17,520 nucleotides of DNA from Chloroflexota bacterium. Its GTDB lineage: Bacteria > Chloroflexota > Dormibacteria > Aeolococcales > Aeolococcaceae. The stretch lies in assembly GCA_005889515.1 (NCBI GenBank), contig VBHE01000015.1, positions 4,391-21,910 of the forward strand. Reading direction: 5' to 3'. This document shows positions 1-6,757 of this stretch, piece by piece. A program made the translations under genes and the position numbers. Numbering within the stretch: the stretch's first letter is position 1; every line of letters begins with the position of its first letter. The notes under the pieces were generated by a model, which made no database searches, was not told where the DNA came from, and saw only the letters and a list, made by a program, of their open reading frames with translations.

Positions 1-1
1 G

Positions 2-730
2 CCCCTGCTGCTGCTGACCGGCTGCGCCCCGGCCATCCGCACCTGGACGGCGGCCGCCACCCAGCGGACCCCGACGCCCCTGCCGTCGCCGGCGCCGACG
101 CCGACCCCCACGCCGACGCCGGCCCCCACGCCCCGGACCGCGGCCACGCCCGTGCCCGACCCACCCCCGGCGACCGCCGACCCGCCCGGCGGGGTCACCG
201 CGGTGGGCGACTCGGTGATGCTCGGCGCGTCCTCGGCGCTTCGCCACGCCATCCCCTCGATCGAGGTCGACGCGGTCGTCAGCCGCCAGTGGGACGCCGG
301 GGTCGCCACCGTCGGAGCCGACCGCGACTCCGGACGGCTGCGGCCGACCCTGGTCGTCGACCTGGGGACCAACGGCACCGTCTCCGCCGCCCAGTTCGAC
401 GCCATGGTGCGCGCCGCTGCGGGGACGCGACGGATCGCCGTCGTCACCGTGCGCGTGCCCCGGCCGTGGGAGGCGGAGGTCAACGGCGTGCTCCGCGCCG
501 GGGTCTCCCGCTCCCGGGACACCGTCCTCGTCGACTGGTACGCGGCGAGCGCGGGCCATCCGGAGTGGTTCGCGCCCGACGGCTACCACCTCGAGCTGCG
601 GTCTGAGACACACGGCGGGAGCCGGCGGGCGGACGTCACCGCTGCCGCACCCGCCGACATCGCGGCGTGGCGGCCCGGCGTCATCCCTGAGGCGGAGCGG
701 CAGCCACCATCTCTGGTGGGCCGGCCCTGA
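2..730 (+). CDS. SGNH-hydrolase-like lipoprotein, 5' end outside window
   Basis: The reading frame is open from the first bases, so the true start lies upstream. The first visible residues form the end of a hydrophobic signal with a lipobox (LTGC, Cys at about 23-25), so a lipid-anchored extracytoplasmic protein is likely. A Thr-Pro-rich spacer follows (about 50-145). The domain then shows the SGNH blocks: GDSV with the nucleophile Ser at 212-214, GTN at 365-373, and an Asp-Gly-Tyr-His block at 578-589 supplying the catalytic Asp and His. The text around PRPWE and HPEWF resembles the SGNH domains attached to actinobacterial membrane acyltransferases, which act on O-acyl groups of cell-surface polymers. 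That family normally ends with a short Thr-Pro-x-Gly helix after the His block. Here a roughly 45-residue tail with weaker G/C third-position bias replaces it (593-727), so the 3' end may be rearranged or frameshifted. The fold is fairly sure; the substrate is unknown. Confidence 0.75.
   Translation, partial: PLLLLTGCAPAIRTWTAAATQRTPTPLPSPAPTPTPTPTPAPTPRTAATPVPDPPPATADPPGGVTAVGDSVMLGASSALRHAIPSIEVDAVVSRQWDAGVATVGADRDSGRLRPTLVVDLGTNGTVSAAQFDAMVRAAAGTRRIAVVTVRVPRPWEAEVNGVLRAGVSRSRDTVLVDWYAASAGHPEWFAPDGYHLELRSETHGGSRRADVTAAAPADIAAWRPGVIPEAERQPPSLVGRP
91..133 (+). repeat. Short-period GC-rich repeat encoding a Thr-Pro spacer
   Basis: Imperfect 6-base units of the type ccgacg/cccacg run in tandem and encode alternating Pro and Thr/Ala. 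It links the lipobox to the SGNH domain. Such tracts can expand or contract by slippage. Confidence 0.5.
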
Positions 731-818
731 CCCTTTGACGTCTCCGCCTCGTCCCCTCTCCGGCCCCCACCGATCGCTTCATCCTAGTCGGTCGAGCCGG
801 ACGGGGAAAGGGGCGATC

Positions 819-1391
819 TCAGGCGGCGAGGTCGCTGCCCTCGGTGAGGTCGCCGAACTCGGCCGCGTAGCGGGTGGCCACGGCGTAGGGGACCATCGGC
901 ACCCCGTAGATCTCGCAGATGGCCTGCAGGGTCTCGTCGCGGCTGGCGACGTTCTCGGCGCTCACCGCCGAGGGGTCGTTGCTGCCACTTCGGGGCGCCC
1001 AGAGGTCCGGCTTCTCGGTGAGGCAGAGCACCCGGGAGTACTGGGCACGGATCACCCGCTTGCCGCGCAGGGTCCCGCCCCACATCAGCACCGCGCCCAT
1101 CGCCATCAGCCCGCTCGTGGGGGCGCTGCGGTAGGCCCAGTAGCCGTGGACGGGGTAGTAGGGGTACTCCTCGGTGCAGCCGTCGAGGGTGGTGCGGGCG
1201 TGGAGGCCGCAGCGGCAGCGCTCGTCCGGCGCCGGGTGCTTGGCGGGCTCGTGGGGCGAGCACATGCAGTGCGCCTCGGCGACCTGGCCGGCAGGCCATT
1301 CGTAGCGCATGGCGACGCTCTTCAGCACCGGCCGCCCGAGCTCGAGGACCCAGCAGCGAAACCCGACGATGGGGGTCGAGATCTCGTCCAT
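819..1391 (-). CDS. Conserved-looking protein of unknown function with a Cys/His cluster
   Basis: A 190-residue protein with good codon bias. It opens with a motif of the form VGFRCW, then a Trp-Pro element and a cluster running from CMC (residues 42-44) through two His to CRCG (59-62). The spacing suggests a metal-binding knuckle. After this come an Arg/Thr stretch, aromatic residues (YPYYPVHGYW, about 76-85), and a Met/Gly-rich segment ending in a Trp-Gly pair (about 94-105). I recall similar actinobacterial proteins of unknown role with the same H-x-AP...C-x-CG pattern, but I cannot name the family with certainty. No signal peptide or membrane segment is seen, so it is probably cytoplasmic. 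Its ATG directly follows the TAG of an in-frame 32-codon ORF, so translation is probably coupled to that ORF, or the two were once one protein. No good ribosome binding site lies just before this ATG. It converges with the SGNH gene across an 88-base gap. Confidence 0.7.
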   Translation of the reverse strand: MDEISTPIVGFRCWVLELGRPVLKSVAMRYEWPAGQVAEAHCMCSPHEPAKHPAPDERCRCGLHARTTLDGCTEEYPYYPVHGYWAYRSAPTSGLMAMGAVLMWGGTLRGKRVIRAQYSRVLCLTEKPDLWAPRSGSNDPSAVSAENVASRDETLQAICEIYGVPMVPYAVATRYAAEFGDLTEGSDLAA

Positions 1392-1490
1392 CTACTTGGC
1401 CGGGACGGGCTCCGCGGGCTGCGGCAGGGGGATCACGATGGGCTCCGGAGCCGACCGCTTCTCCTTGTGGGTGACCTCGTCCGGTGTCAT
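1392..1490 (-). CDS. 32-residue Pro-rich small ORF, in frame with the next gene
   Basis: The ORF starts at an ATG (1490-1488) preceded by an AGGAG-type ribosome binding site (minus strand of 1493-1499), the best start signal in this part. It encodes a charged start and a Pro/Glu-rich remainder ending in PAEPVPAK, then TAG at 1394-1392. The ATG of the 190-residue gene follows with no gap and in the same frame. Either it is a small coupled leader protein, or it is the original N-terminus of a 223-residue protein cut by an amber codon with restart at the next ATG. The composition looks like a flexible N-terminal extension, which slightly favours the second reading. No function can be given. Confidence 0.5.
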   Translation of the reverse strand: MTPDEVTHKEKRSAPEPIVIPLPQPAEPVPAK

Positions 1491-1864
1491 GTTCTCCTAG
1501 GCCTCCAACCCCTTGGCGGGAGCGCGACCGCGGCGCCCCCCACCCTGATGCAGGTAGAACGTCCAAACCTCCCAGAGACTGGCGCAGGGGGCCCAGATTG
1601 CCCCCCGGCGGCCCATCTGCACCCGCGCTGACCGGTTATCCATGTCGGATAGCGCGCACCGGGCATCTCTATCCGGGGCGCAGATGGACGGGGTTCTCCC
1701 GCTTGGCGAACATGCTCCACGTCGAGCGGGCGTCCCCCACCCCGCGTTTCCCCCGGTGACGCCCGCGCCAACCTGTGGAGCCCGCGGTCGGGACCTGCGC
1801 GGGAAGGGTGTTCCCGCAATCGAGGAGGACTTGCTGGAGGGAGAACGCGGCCGGCCACCGACGA

Positions 1865-1876
1865 CCGCGATCGCGG
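1865..1876. promoter_or_regulatory. 12-base perfect palindrome, possible operator
   Basis: CCGCGATCGCGG is identical to its reverse complement. It lies in the long intergenic region, about 300 bases before the importer cluster. Palindromes of this size can be dimeric repressor sites, but in DNA this GC-rich some occur by chance, and no second copy was noticed. Confidence 0.3.
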
Positions 1877-1880
1877 GTTT

Positions 1881-1920
1881 CCGTAGGGTTCGTGCGCGAG
1901 ACACCCGCACAAGACTACGG
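1881..1920 (+). other. Two-part hairpin in intergenic region
   Basis: CCGTAG (1881-1886) pairs with CTACGG (1915-1920). Inside, after an internal loop, GTGCG pairs with CGCAC around a 9-base loop. It could be a leader RNA element of the importer transcript or a terminator-like structure, but there is no T-run and no known riboswitch class is recognised. Confidence 0.3.
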
Positions 1921-2112
1921 ACTGCCGTGTCGCGACCAGCGAGCTTTGCCGCCTAGCATACAAAGGGATTGAGCAGGAGGAAGGGGCGCTTGTCGTCGGC
2001 ATTTGCCCGAGCGCCTCGCCAGGGGCCTGCTCCTGATGGCGGATCACGCCGTGCGGCTGTCCCCGTGCGGGTGAACGGAGCTCATTGGGCAGAAGCGGAG
2101 GTCAGCTCACTC

Positions 2113-2119
2113 AGGAGGT
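2113..2119 (+). promoter_or_regulatory. Strong ribosome binding site for the leader ORF
   Basis: AGGAGGT lies 11 bases before the ATG at 2131. It is the only strong Shine-Dalgarno sequence before the substrate-binding protein gene, whose own starts at 2170 and 2191 have weak ones. Ribosomes may therefore load here and reach the main gene by termination and restart. Confidence 0.55.
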
Positions 2120-2130
2120 CGCATCACGTC

Positions 2131-2166
2131 ATGACGCGGATTGATAAACACATGTGGGGTAGCTGA
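2131..2166 (+). CDS. Possible 11-residue leader peptide of the importer cluster
   Basis: ATG at 2131 opens an 11-codon frame (MTRIDKHMWGS) that ends in TGA at 2164-2166. The ATG of the substrate-binding protein is three bases further on and in the same frame. The leader resembles the first residues of the main protein (MRRVDNSMW), which points to a tandem duplication of the start region. Given the good ribosome binding site, it may act as a coupled upstream ORF. It could also be a decayed remnant of the original start. It is also the tail of a longer weak frame from TTG 1969 or 1990. Confidence 0.4.
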   Translation: MTRIDKHMWGS

Positions 2167-2196
2167 GATATGAGGCGGGTAGATAACAGTATGTGG
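2131..2196 (+). repeat. Imperfect tandem duplication of a translation start region
   Basis: The 27 bases from 2131 and the 27 bases from 2170 match at 20 positions, with a period of 39 bases (13 codons). Both copies begin with ATGA and carry GCGG, GATAA and ATGTGG at the same offsets. The period keeps the frame, but the first copy runs into TGA. Confidence 0.6.
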
Positions 2197-3732
2197 TCGC
2201 GGTACGCACGATTCTCGGTGCTGACCGCCGGCTTCGCGCTGGCGGTCGCCGCCTGCGGCGGGGGTTCCGCCTCACTCTCGAGCACCGGAACCAGCGGCGG
2301 CGGATACGGCTCGAGCGGCGGCTCCGCCCTCGCGCCGCAGGCCCCGTCGTCGCAGCAGAACCCCGGCTCGTCGGTCTCCGGCGGGTCGCAGAGCCAGTCC
2401 GCGCCCGCGGCGAACAACGCCGCTCCCGCGCCGGCCGCCCCGGGCAACGCCGCGCCGAACGGAGCCAAGCCGGCCGCCGGCCTCCCGGTTCCGCCTCCCG
2501 GCACCGTTCCCGCGCCGCCGCTCCCGGGCCAGCCCCATCCGGCCCCGCCCGCAAGTGGCGCCAACTTCGCCTCCGATGTGGGCGTGACCGCGAACAGCAT
2601 CACCTTCGGCGCCATCAACCTGGCGTCGGCGACCCGCAGCCTCGGTCCGGTGGTCTCGGAGCCCACCCAGAAGATCACCGAGGCGGCGCTGACCTACATC
2701 AACAACCGTGGCGGGATCAACGGCCGCAAGCTGCAGCTGCTGACCTGCGATGACGGCGGCGACGTGACCCGCGCTCGCGCGTGCTACGAGAAGCTGAAGA
2801 CCCAGGTCTTCGCCTTCCTGCCGGCCGAGACCTTCCTGACCGACGTCATCCATCCTGCGCTCGCCCAGGACCACGTCCCCTTCATGAGCTGGGGCTGGTT
2901 CCAGAGCGAATACACCGATCCATACATGTTCCCCTGCCACGCCAACGGGATCCGCGAGGCCAGCGCGCTGGCCAAGTGGGTGGCGGAGAACAAGCACCCG
3001 AAGACCGTCGGCATCATGTATCTGAACGTGTCCGAGGACATCGCCGCCAAGGACACCGCGACCAAGACCCTGTCGCAGTACGGGATCAAGGTCGTCCAGA
3101 ACATCTCCATGGAGTGGGACTCCCCCGATGAGTCCCAGCACGTGCTGTCGATGCGCGTCGCCAACCCCGACGCGATCTTCACCTTCACCTGGGCGGCTCC
3201 GCTGGCCAAGTTCTTCCGCGATGCGGGTGGCCAGAACTGGTCGCCCCCGCTCGGCTACTGGTCGAACCACGTCACCACCGACCCCGGCTTCGGCCCGGTG
3301 TGGGGTGACTACATCCGCGACCACGACGCCGGCATCACCTCGTTCCTGATCCCCGAGCCCTGGCAGGAGCCGGTCTCGCCCGGCAACCTCCTCTGGGAGC
3401 AGGTCACCAAGCAGTACAGCGGCTACGACGTCGCCGGCCTGCACTTCAAGTACGCGATGGGCCACCACATCTCACAGGCGGCCTTCGTGTGCGCCATCGC
3501 GCTGCCGCAGATGATCGGACCGCTCGGGGCCAACGTGACCCGGACGGCCTTCATGCAGCAGCTGGAAGCCCATCAGTACGACACCGGGATGGGCGTCGTC
3601 CTCAAGTGGCCGCACGGCGACCACGGTCAGTATCCGTACTCCTTCAACAAGGAGTACATCTACCAGTGGATCACCTCGCCGGACGGCGGTTGGGAGGAGA
3701 AGCATCTCTATCCCGATCCGCTGTACCAGTAG
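2170..3732 (+). CDS. ABC transporter substrate-binding lipoprotein, branched-chain amino acid (Peripla_BP_6) type
   Basis: This 520-residue protein should bind the importer's substrate outside the membrane. An N-terminal signal ends in a lipobox (AVAAC, Cys29), so it is lipid-anchored. A long low-complexity spacer rich in Ser, Gly, Gln, Pro and Ala follows (about 30-135), much longer than in classic LivJ/LivK. The ligand-binding domain (about 137-520) starts with the typical VTANSITFGAI pattern. It continues with an INNRGGINGRKL element and a CDDGG stretch as in LivJ-type receptors. The start at 2170 is chosen for its closeness to the leader stop. An ATG at 2191 also gives a complete signal peptide. 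Genes for two permease domains and two ATPase domains follow in order. The ligand cannot be read from sequence: this family binds branched-chain amino acids, amides, urea or aromatic acids. Confidence 0.9.
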   Translation: MRRVDNSMWSRYARFSVLTAGFALAVAACGGGSASLSSTGTSGGGYGSSGGSALAPQAPSSQQNPGSSVSGGSQSQSAPAANNAAPAPAAPGNAAPNGAKPAAGLPVPPPGTVPAPPLPGQPHPAPPASGANFASDVGVTANSITFGAINLASATRSLGPVVSEPTQKITEAALTYINNRGGINGRKLQLLTCDDGGDVTRARACYEKLKTQVFAFLPAETFLTDVIHPALAQDHVPFMSWGWFQSEYTDPYMFPCHANGIREASALAKWVAENKHPKTVGIMYLNVSEDIAAKDTATKTLSQYGIKVVQNISMEWDSPDESQHVLSMRVANPDAIFTFTWAAPLAKFFRDAGGQNWSPPLGYWSNHVTTDPGFGPVWGDYIRDHDAGITSFLIPEPWQEPVSPGNLLWEQVTKQYSGYDVAGLHFKYAMGHHISQAAFVCAIALPQMIGPLGANVTRTAFMQQLEAHQYDTGMGVVLKWPHGDHGQYPYSFNKEYIYQWITSPDGGWEEKHLYPDPLYQ

Positions 3733-3794
3733 CCGGCGATCTCATCAGCTGATCACAGTCTAGAACAGCCTCTGTCAACAGCATCTCCCAAACA

Positions 3795-3836
3795 GCCCGG
3801 GGGACCAATCTCGCTTCCGCGCCCAGTCCCCCGGGC
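3795..3836 (+). terminator. Large hairpin between the binding protein and permease genes
   Basis: An 11-base perfect inverted repeat (GCCCGGGGGAC at 3795-3805, GTCCCCCGGGC at 3826-3836) encloses a 20-base loop. It sits in the 150-base gap between the binding protein stop and the livH start. No T-run follows. Such stem-loops behind binding protein genes commonly act as partial terminators or protect the upstream mRNA, so the receptor is made in excess over the membrane subunits. That role is inferred. Confidence 0.6.
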
Positions 3837-3882
3837 TTCGGGAGGTGCAGACGACAGGGGTCACTGAGAGGACCTTTCGTTC

Positions 3883-4764
3883 GTGGCACTGTTCGTATCC
3901 GCCCTGATCATCGGAGTCTCCCTGGGGACCATCTACGGGCTGATGGCCTTCGGAATGGTGGCCTCGTACCGCATCAGCAAGGTGGTCAACCTGGGCCAGG
4001 CGGGCATCGCCGCCTTCGGGGCCTCCGTGTACTGGTGGATGTCCTCGCAGTGGGGAGCGCCACTGGTGGTCTCCCTGTTCGGAGGGGTCCTCGTCGGCGG
4101 CGTGCTGGGCGCCATCCTCGGCTACGCCAACCTGAAGCTCGCCAACCGGGCCAAGGGGCTGGTGATGATCTTCACCCTCACCGTGACCCTGCTGCTGTTC
4201 GCCTGGGTCGACCTGATCATCCCCGCCTACAACATCACCCCGCCGTCGCCCTTCGGGCAGGGCGGCTTCAACTTCCAGCTCACCTTCATCACCTACGCGC
4301 AGATCGGCACCTTCGCCACCTGCATCGCGGTGGTGCTGGTGACCACCTGGGTGATGCGCATGACCCGCTTCGGGATGTTCGTGCGCGCCATCTACGACGA
4401 CCCCGACGGCGCCTCGACGGTGGGGATCCCGCTCGGCGTCTACGTGGTCGGGGTCTGGGCGGTCGCCGGGGGGATGGCGGGTCTCGCCGGGATCCTCGCC
4501 ACCAGCCGCGTCCAGCTCGACAGCATCCTGCTGCTCTTCGTCATGGTCTGGGGCCTGGCGGGCGCGATTCTCGGCGGCCTCGAGTCCTTCGCCCTCGCGT
4601 TCGTGGGCGGGGTGAGCCTGGGCGTCGCCGAGGGCATTCTCGGGGGGATGCTCGGCGGCGACCTCGGGCCCGGTCTGGAGAACCTGAGCGCCATCCTCAT
4701 CATGGCGGTGGGCGTGCTCTACGCGGGCACGAAGCGGCGCCACCTCGCCCACCTGCAGACCTGA
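3883..4764 (+). CDS. livH: Branched-chain amino acid-type ABC transporter permease LivH
   Basis: This 293-residue integral membrane protein is one of the two permease subunits that form the import channel. It starts at GTG 3883, ten bases after a GAGAGGA ribosome binding site (3866-3872). The family N-terminus is clear: a hydrophobic helix with GTIYGLMAFG, then YRISKVVNLGQAGIAAFGA, matching the LivH pattern of Tyr-Arg-x-x-x-Val-Val-Asn-x-x-x-Gly. About eight hydrophobic segments follow. The cytoplasmic coupling loop is visible as TRFGMFVRAIYDDPDGA (about 161-177). Length matches the family. Its stop codon overlaps the AGGAGG ribosome binding site of the next gene, so the two are co-translated closely. 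Confidence 0.93.
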   Translation: MALFVSALIIGVSLGTIYGLMAFGMVASYRISKVVNLGQAGIAAFGASVYWWMSSQWGAPLVVSLFGGVLVGGVLGAILGYANLKLANRAKGLVMIFTLTVTLLLFAWVDLIIPAYNITPPSPFGQGGFNFQLTFITYAQIGTFATCIAVVLVTTWVMRMTRFGMFVRAIYDDPDGASTVGIPLGVYVVGVWAVAGGMAGLAGILATSRVQLDSILLLFVMVWGLAGAILGGLESFALAFVGGVSLGVAEGILGGMLGGDLGPGLENLSAILIMAVGVLYAGTKRRHLAHLQT

Positions 4765-4774
4765 GGAGGCGCAG

Positions 4775-6757
4775 ATGATCCGCACCGACGACGCTGCAGC
4801 CACCGGTCGCACCGAGGGTGTGGCCGCGTCGCCCCCCGTCACCGACGGCGCGGCCACCGCGGCAGCGCTGGCCTCCCCGACCGGCGCGCTGAGTGCCGTG
4901 CTGCGGCGCATGCGCGTCCAGACCCGGCTGGTGCTCCCCGCGCTCGTCATCGCCGGCGGCACGCTGAGCTTCTTCCTGCTCCCCGGCCACCTCCTCTACG
5001 CGGGCTCGACCGCGCTGGTGGCGGGGATCATCGGCCTCGCCCTCTTCCTCCCCATCGCCGCGCTCCGCGAGATGCCGCTGAACGCCGCCGGCCTGGCGGG
5101 GCTTGGCGCCTATCTGTACGCCAACGTCGCCTCGTCGGGCGGCGTCGGCAACGTGCTCCTCGGCGGCCTGGTCGCGATGGCGGCGGTGACCGGTCTCTCC
5201 GTGGTCGGCGGCCTCGCCTCCCTGGTGGTGACCGGGCTCTACTTCGTGGTCGCGTCGCTGGTGCTCCAGATCGGCATCGAGAAGGTCATCTTCTCGATCC
5301 CCGGGGTCACCGGTGGCGCCGCCGGTGAGGCGGTTCCCCAGCCGGTGCTCTCAGGCTGGTTCGACACCCAGCGCGCCATCTTCCTGGTGGTCGCCGGCTT
5401 CGCCCTGGTGGTGGCGGTGGTGGTGTGGGCGGCGCGCCGCTCGCGCTTCGGCTACCACTCCGTGCTCGTCGGCCACGTGCCCGAGGGCGCCTCCGCGGTC
5501 GGGGTGCGGAACTGGCTGGTGAAGCTGATGGTCTTCGCCCTGTCGGGCGTGCTCATCGGTGTCGCCGGCTGCCTGTTCTCCTTCATCAACGGCACCCCGC
5601 CGGGCACGCAGTCGTTCATCCTCATCATCTCGGTGCTCTACGTCGCCATCCCGATCGCGAGCGGGCTGCGCGACCTCTCCTCGGTCTGGATCGTGGCGGC
5701 GGCCTTCACCACCATCCCGATCGTGCTCGAGCCGCTGCGGCTGTCGCCGAGCTTCCTCGCCGGGATGATCCTGCTCGTCGCCCTGATCGTGGGCGACCGC
5801 AGGGAGTGGGTGGTGGAGCAGGTCCGCCGGCTGCGCAACCGCGGTGCGTCGGACGATCCCATCGAGGTCATCGCCGAGTTCCACGCGGCGCCGGTCCCGG
5901 TCGCGGCCGCGGTCAACGGCGGCGCCACCCCCACGGTGGCGTCGGGGCCGTCGATCGAGGTCGTGGGCCGGCGCGACACGAGCGCCGGCACGGTCGCCGT
6001 GGCGGCGTCGGCGCCCGCGATCGCCGGGACCAGCGCTCTCGAGGGCCGGGAGATCACCGTCGACTTCGGCGGTGTCCGCGCCGTCGACGCGGTGAGCGTG
6101 CGCGTCGCCCCGGGGCAGCGTCTCGGCATCGTCGGCGCCAACGGCGCGGGCAAGACCACCCTCTTCAACGCGCTCACCGGCTTCGTGCCGCTCCACCACG
6201 GCCGCGTGCACCTCGGCGACCGGGACATCAGCGGCTGGTCGTCGTTCCTGCGCGCGCGTGCGGGCATCCGGCGCACCTTCCAGATCCCCCGGCTCGCCGA
6301 CATGCTCAGCGTCGAGCAGAACCTCCTCGTCGGCCATGGCCACGGCCACGGCGACGCCGTGGAGCGGCGCGAGCGCGTGTCCACGCTCCTCGACCGCTTC
6401 GGCCTGTCGGCGCTGCGCGGCGTGCCGGTCGCGGCGCTCCCCTTCGGTGTGCGCCGCGAGGTCGAGCTGGTGCGGGCGTTGACCAGAACTCCGAAGGTGC
6501 TGATGCTCGACGAGCCGGTCAGCGGGCTCGAGGACGAGGAGGCGGAGAAGCTCCTCGAGGTGCTCCTCGACCTCCAGGGGAAGGAGGGATGGGGGCTGCT
6601 CGTGATCGAGCACGACCTCCGCTTCATCACCCAGGTCGCCGAGCGGCTGATGGTGATGGAGGACGGTCGGCTGCTCGTCGAGGGCCCGATCAACGACGTG
6701 ATGCGCCAGGAGCAGGTCCGGCGCGTCTACCTCGGTGAGCTGGTGACCGCGCAGTGA
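4775..6757 (+). CDS. livMG: LivM-LivG fusion: permease and ATPase of the same ABC importer
   Basis: This 660-residue protein joins the second permease subunit to one ATPase. Residues 1-45 are a polar Ala/Thr-rich lead. About 50-345 are hydrophobic with the LivM pattern, including SRFGYHSVLVGHVPEGA as the coupling loop (about 222-238). About 350-420 form a Val/Ala/Gly-rich linker. About 422-660 form the ATPase: Walker A GANGAGKTT (454-462), Walker B VLMLDEP (575-581) and H-loop His613. The ABC signature is degenerate, LPFGVRR instead of the LivG-like YGQQRR or canonical LSGGQ, so the usual Gln is Val. A Gly-His repeat (520-526) lies in the helical part. Start ATG 4775 follows AGGAGG by five bases. 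LivM-LivG fusions are known in high-G+C bacteria. The stop overlaps the next start by four bases (GTGA). Confidence 0.92.
   Translation: MIRTDDAAATGRTEGVAASPPVTDGAATAAALASPTGALSAVLRRMRVQTRLVLPALVIAGGTLSFFLLPGHLLYAGSTALVAGIIGLALFLPIAALREMPLNAAGLAGLGAYLYANVASSGGVGNVLLGGLVAMAAVTGLSVVGGLASLVVTGLYFVVASLVLQIGIEKVIFSIPGVTGGAAGEAVPQPVLSGWFDTQRAIFLVVAGFALVVAVVVWAARRSRFGYHSVLVGHVPEGASAVGVRNWLVKLMVFALSGVLIGVAGCLFSFINGTPPGTQSFILIISVLYVAIPIASGLRDLSSVWIVAAAFTTIPIVLEPLRLSPSFLAGMILLVALIVGDRREWVVEQVRRLRNRGASDDPIEVIAEFHAAPVPVAAAVNGGATPTVASGPSIEVVGRRDTSAGTVAVAASAPAIAGTSALEGREITVDFGGVRAVDAVSVRVAPGQRLGIVGANGAGKTTLFNALTGFVPLHHGRVHLGDRDISGWSSFLRARAGIRRTFQIPRLADMLSVEQNLLVGHGHGHGDAVERRERVSTLLDRFGLSALRGVPVAALPFGVRREVELVRALTRTPKVLMLDEPVSGLEDEEAEKLLEVLLDLQGKEGWGLLVIEHDLRFITQVAERLMVMEDGRLLVEGPINDVMRQEQVRRVYLGELVTAQ

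Larger units (their letters stand above)
1491..2130. other. About 640 bases without a convincing gene
   Basis: This lies between two diverging transcripts, the minus-strand small ORF and the plus-strand importer cluster, so it should hold the promoters of both. Open frames here are Arg/Pro/Gly-rich with mixed third-position bases and no recognisable domain, so I do not call them. Structured elements are a 12-base palindrome (1865-1876) and a two-part hairpin (1881-1920). A short GGGGGC/GCCCCC stem at 1587-1605 is also present. One AGGAGG at 1975-1980 precedes a TTG at 1990 that could start a 58-codon ORF ending at 2166, but its composition is weak. I could not place a clear -35/-10 pair. Confidence 0.6.

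Noticed and set aside
735..1631. Plus-strand frame of about 298 codons opposite the 190-residue gene
   Set aside because: Low-complexity Gly/Val/Ala/Arg composition. The minus-strand frame has a structured Cys/His pattern and better codon bias.
1487..2047. Minus-strand frame of about 186 codons in the long intergenic region
   Set aside because: Arg/Pro/Ser-rich with mixed third-position bases and no recognisable motif.
1969..2166. 65-codon frame (TTG start) leading into the importer
   Set aside because: Weak start and a composition not typical of protein. Only its last 11 codons, after the strong ribosome binding site, are kept as a possible leader.
2164..2166. TGA read as Trp to join the leader to the binding protein
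   Set aside because: Other genes here end at TGA at sensible family lengths, so there is no sign of a changed code.
3775..4962. Minus-strand frame of about 395 codons opposite livH
   Set aside because: His/Asp/Gly-rich antisense of a recognisable permease.
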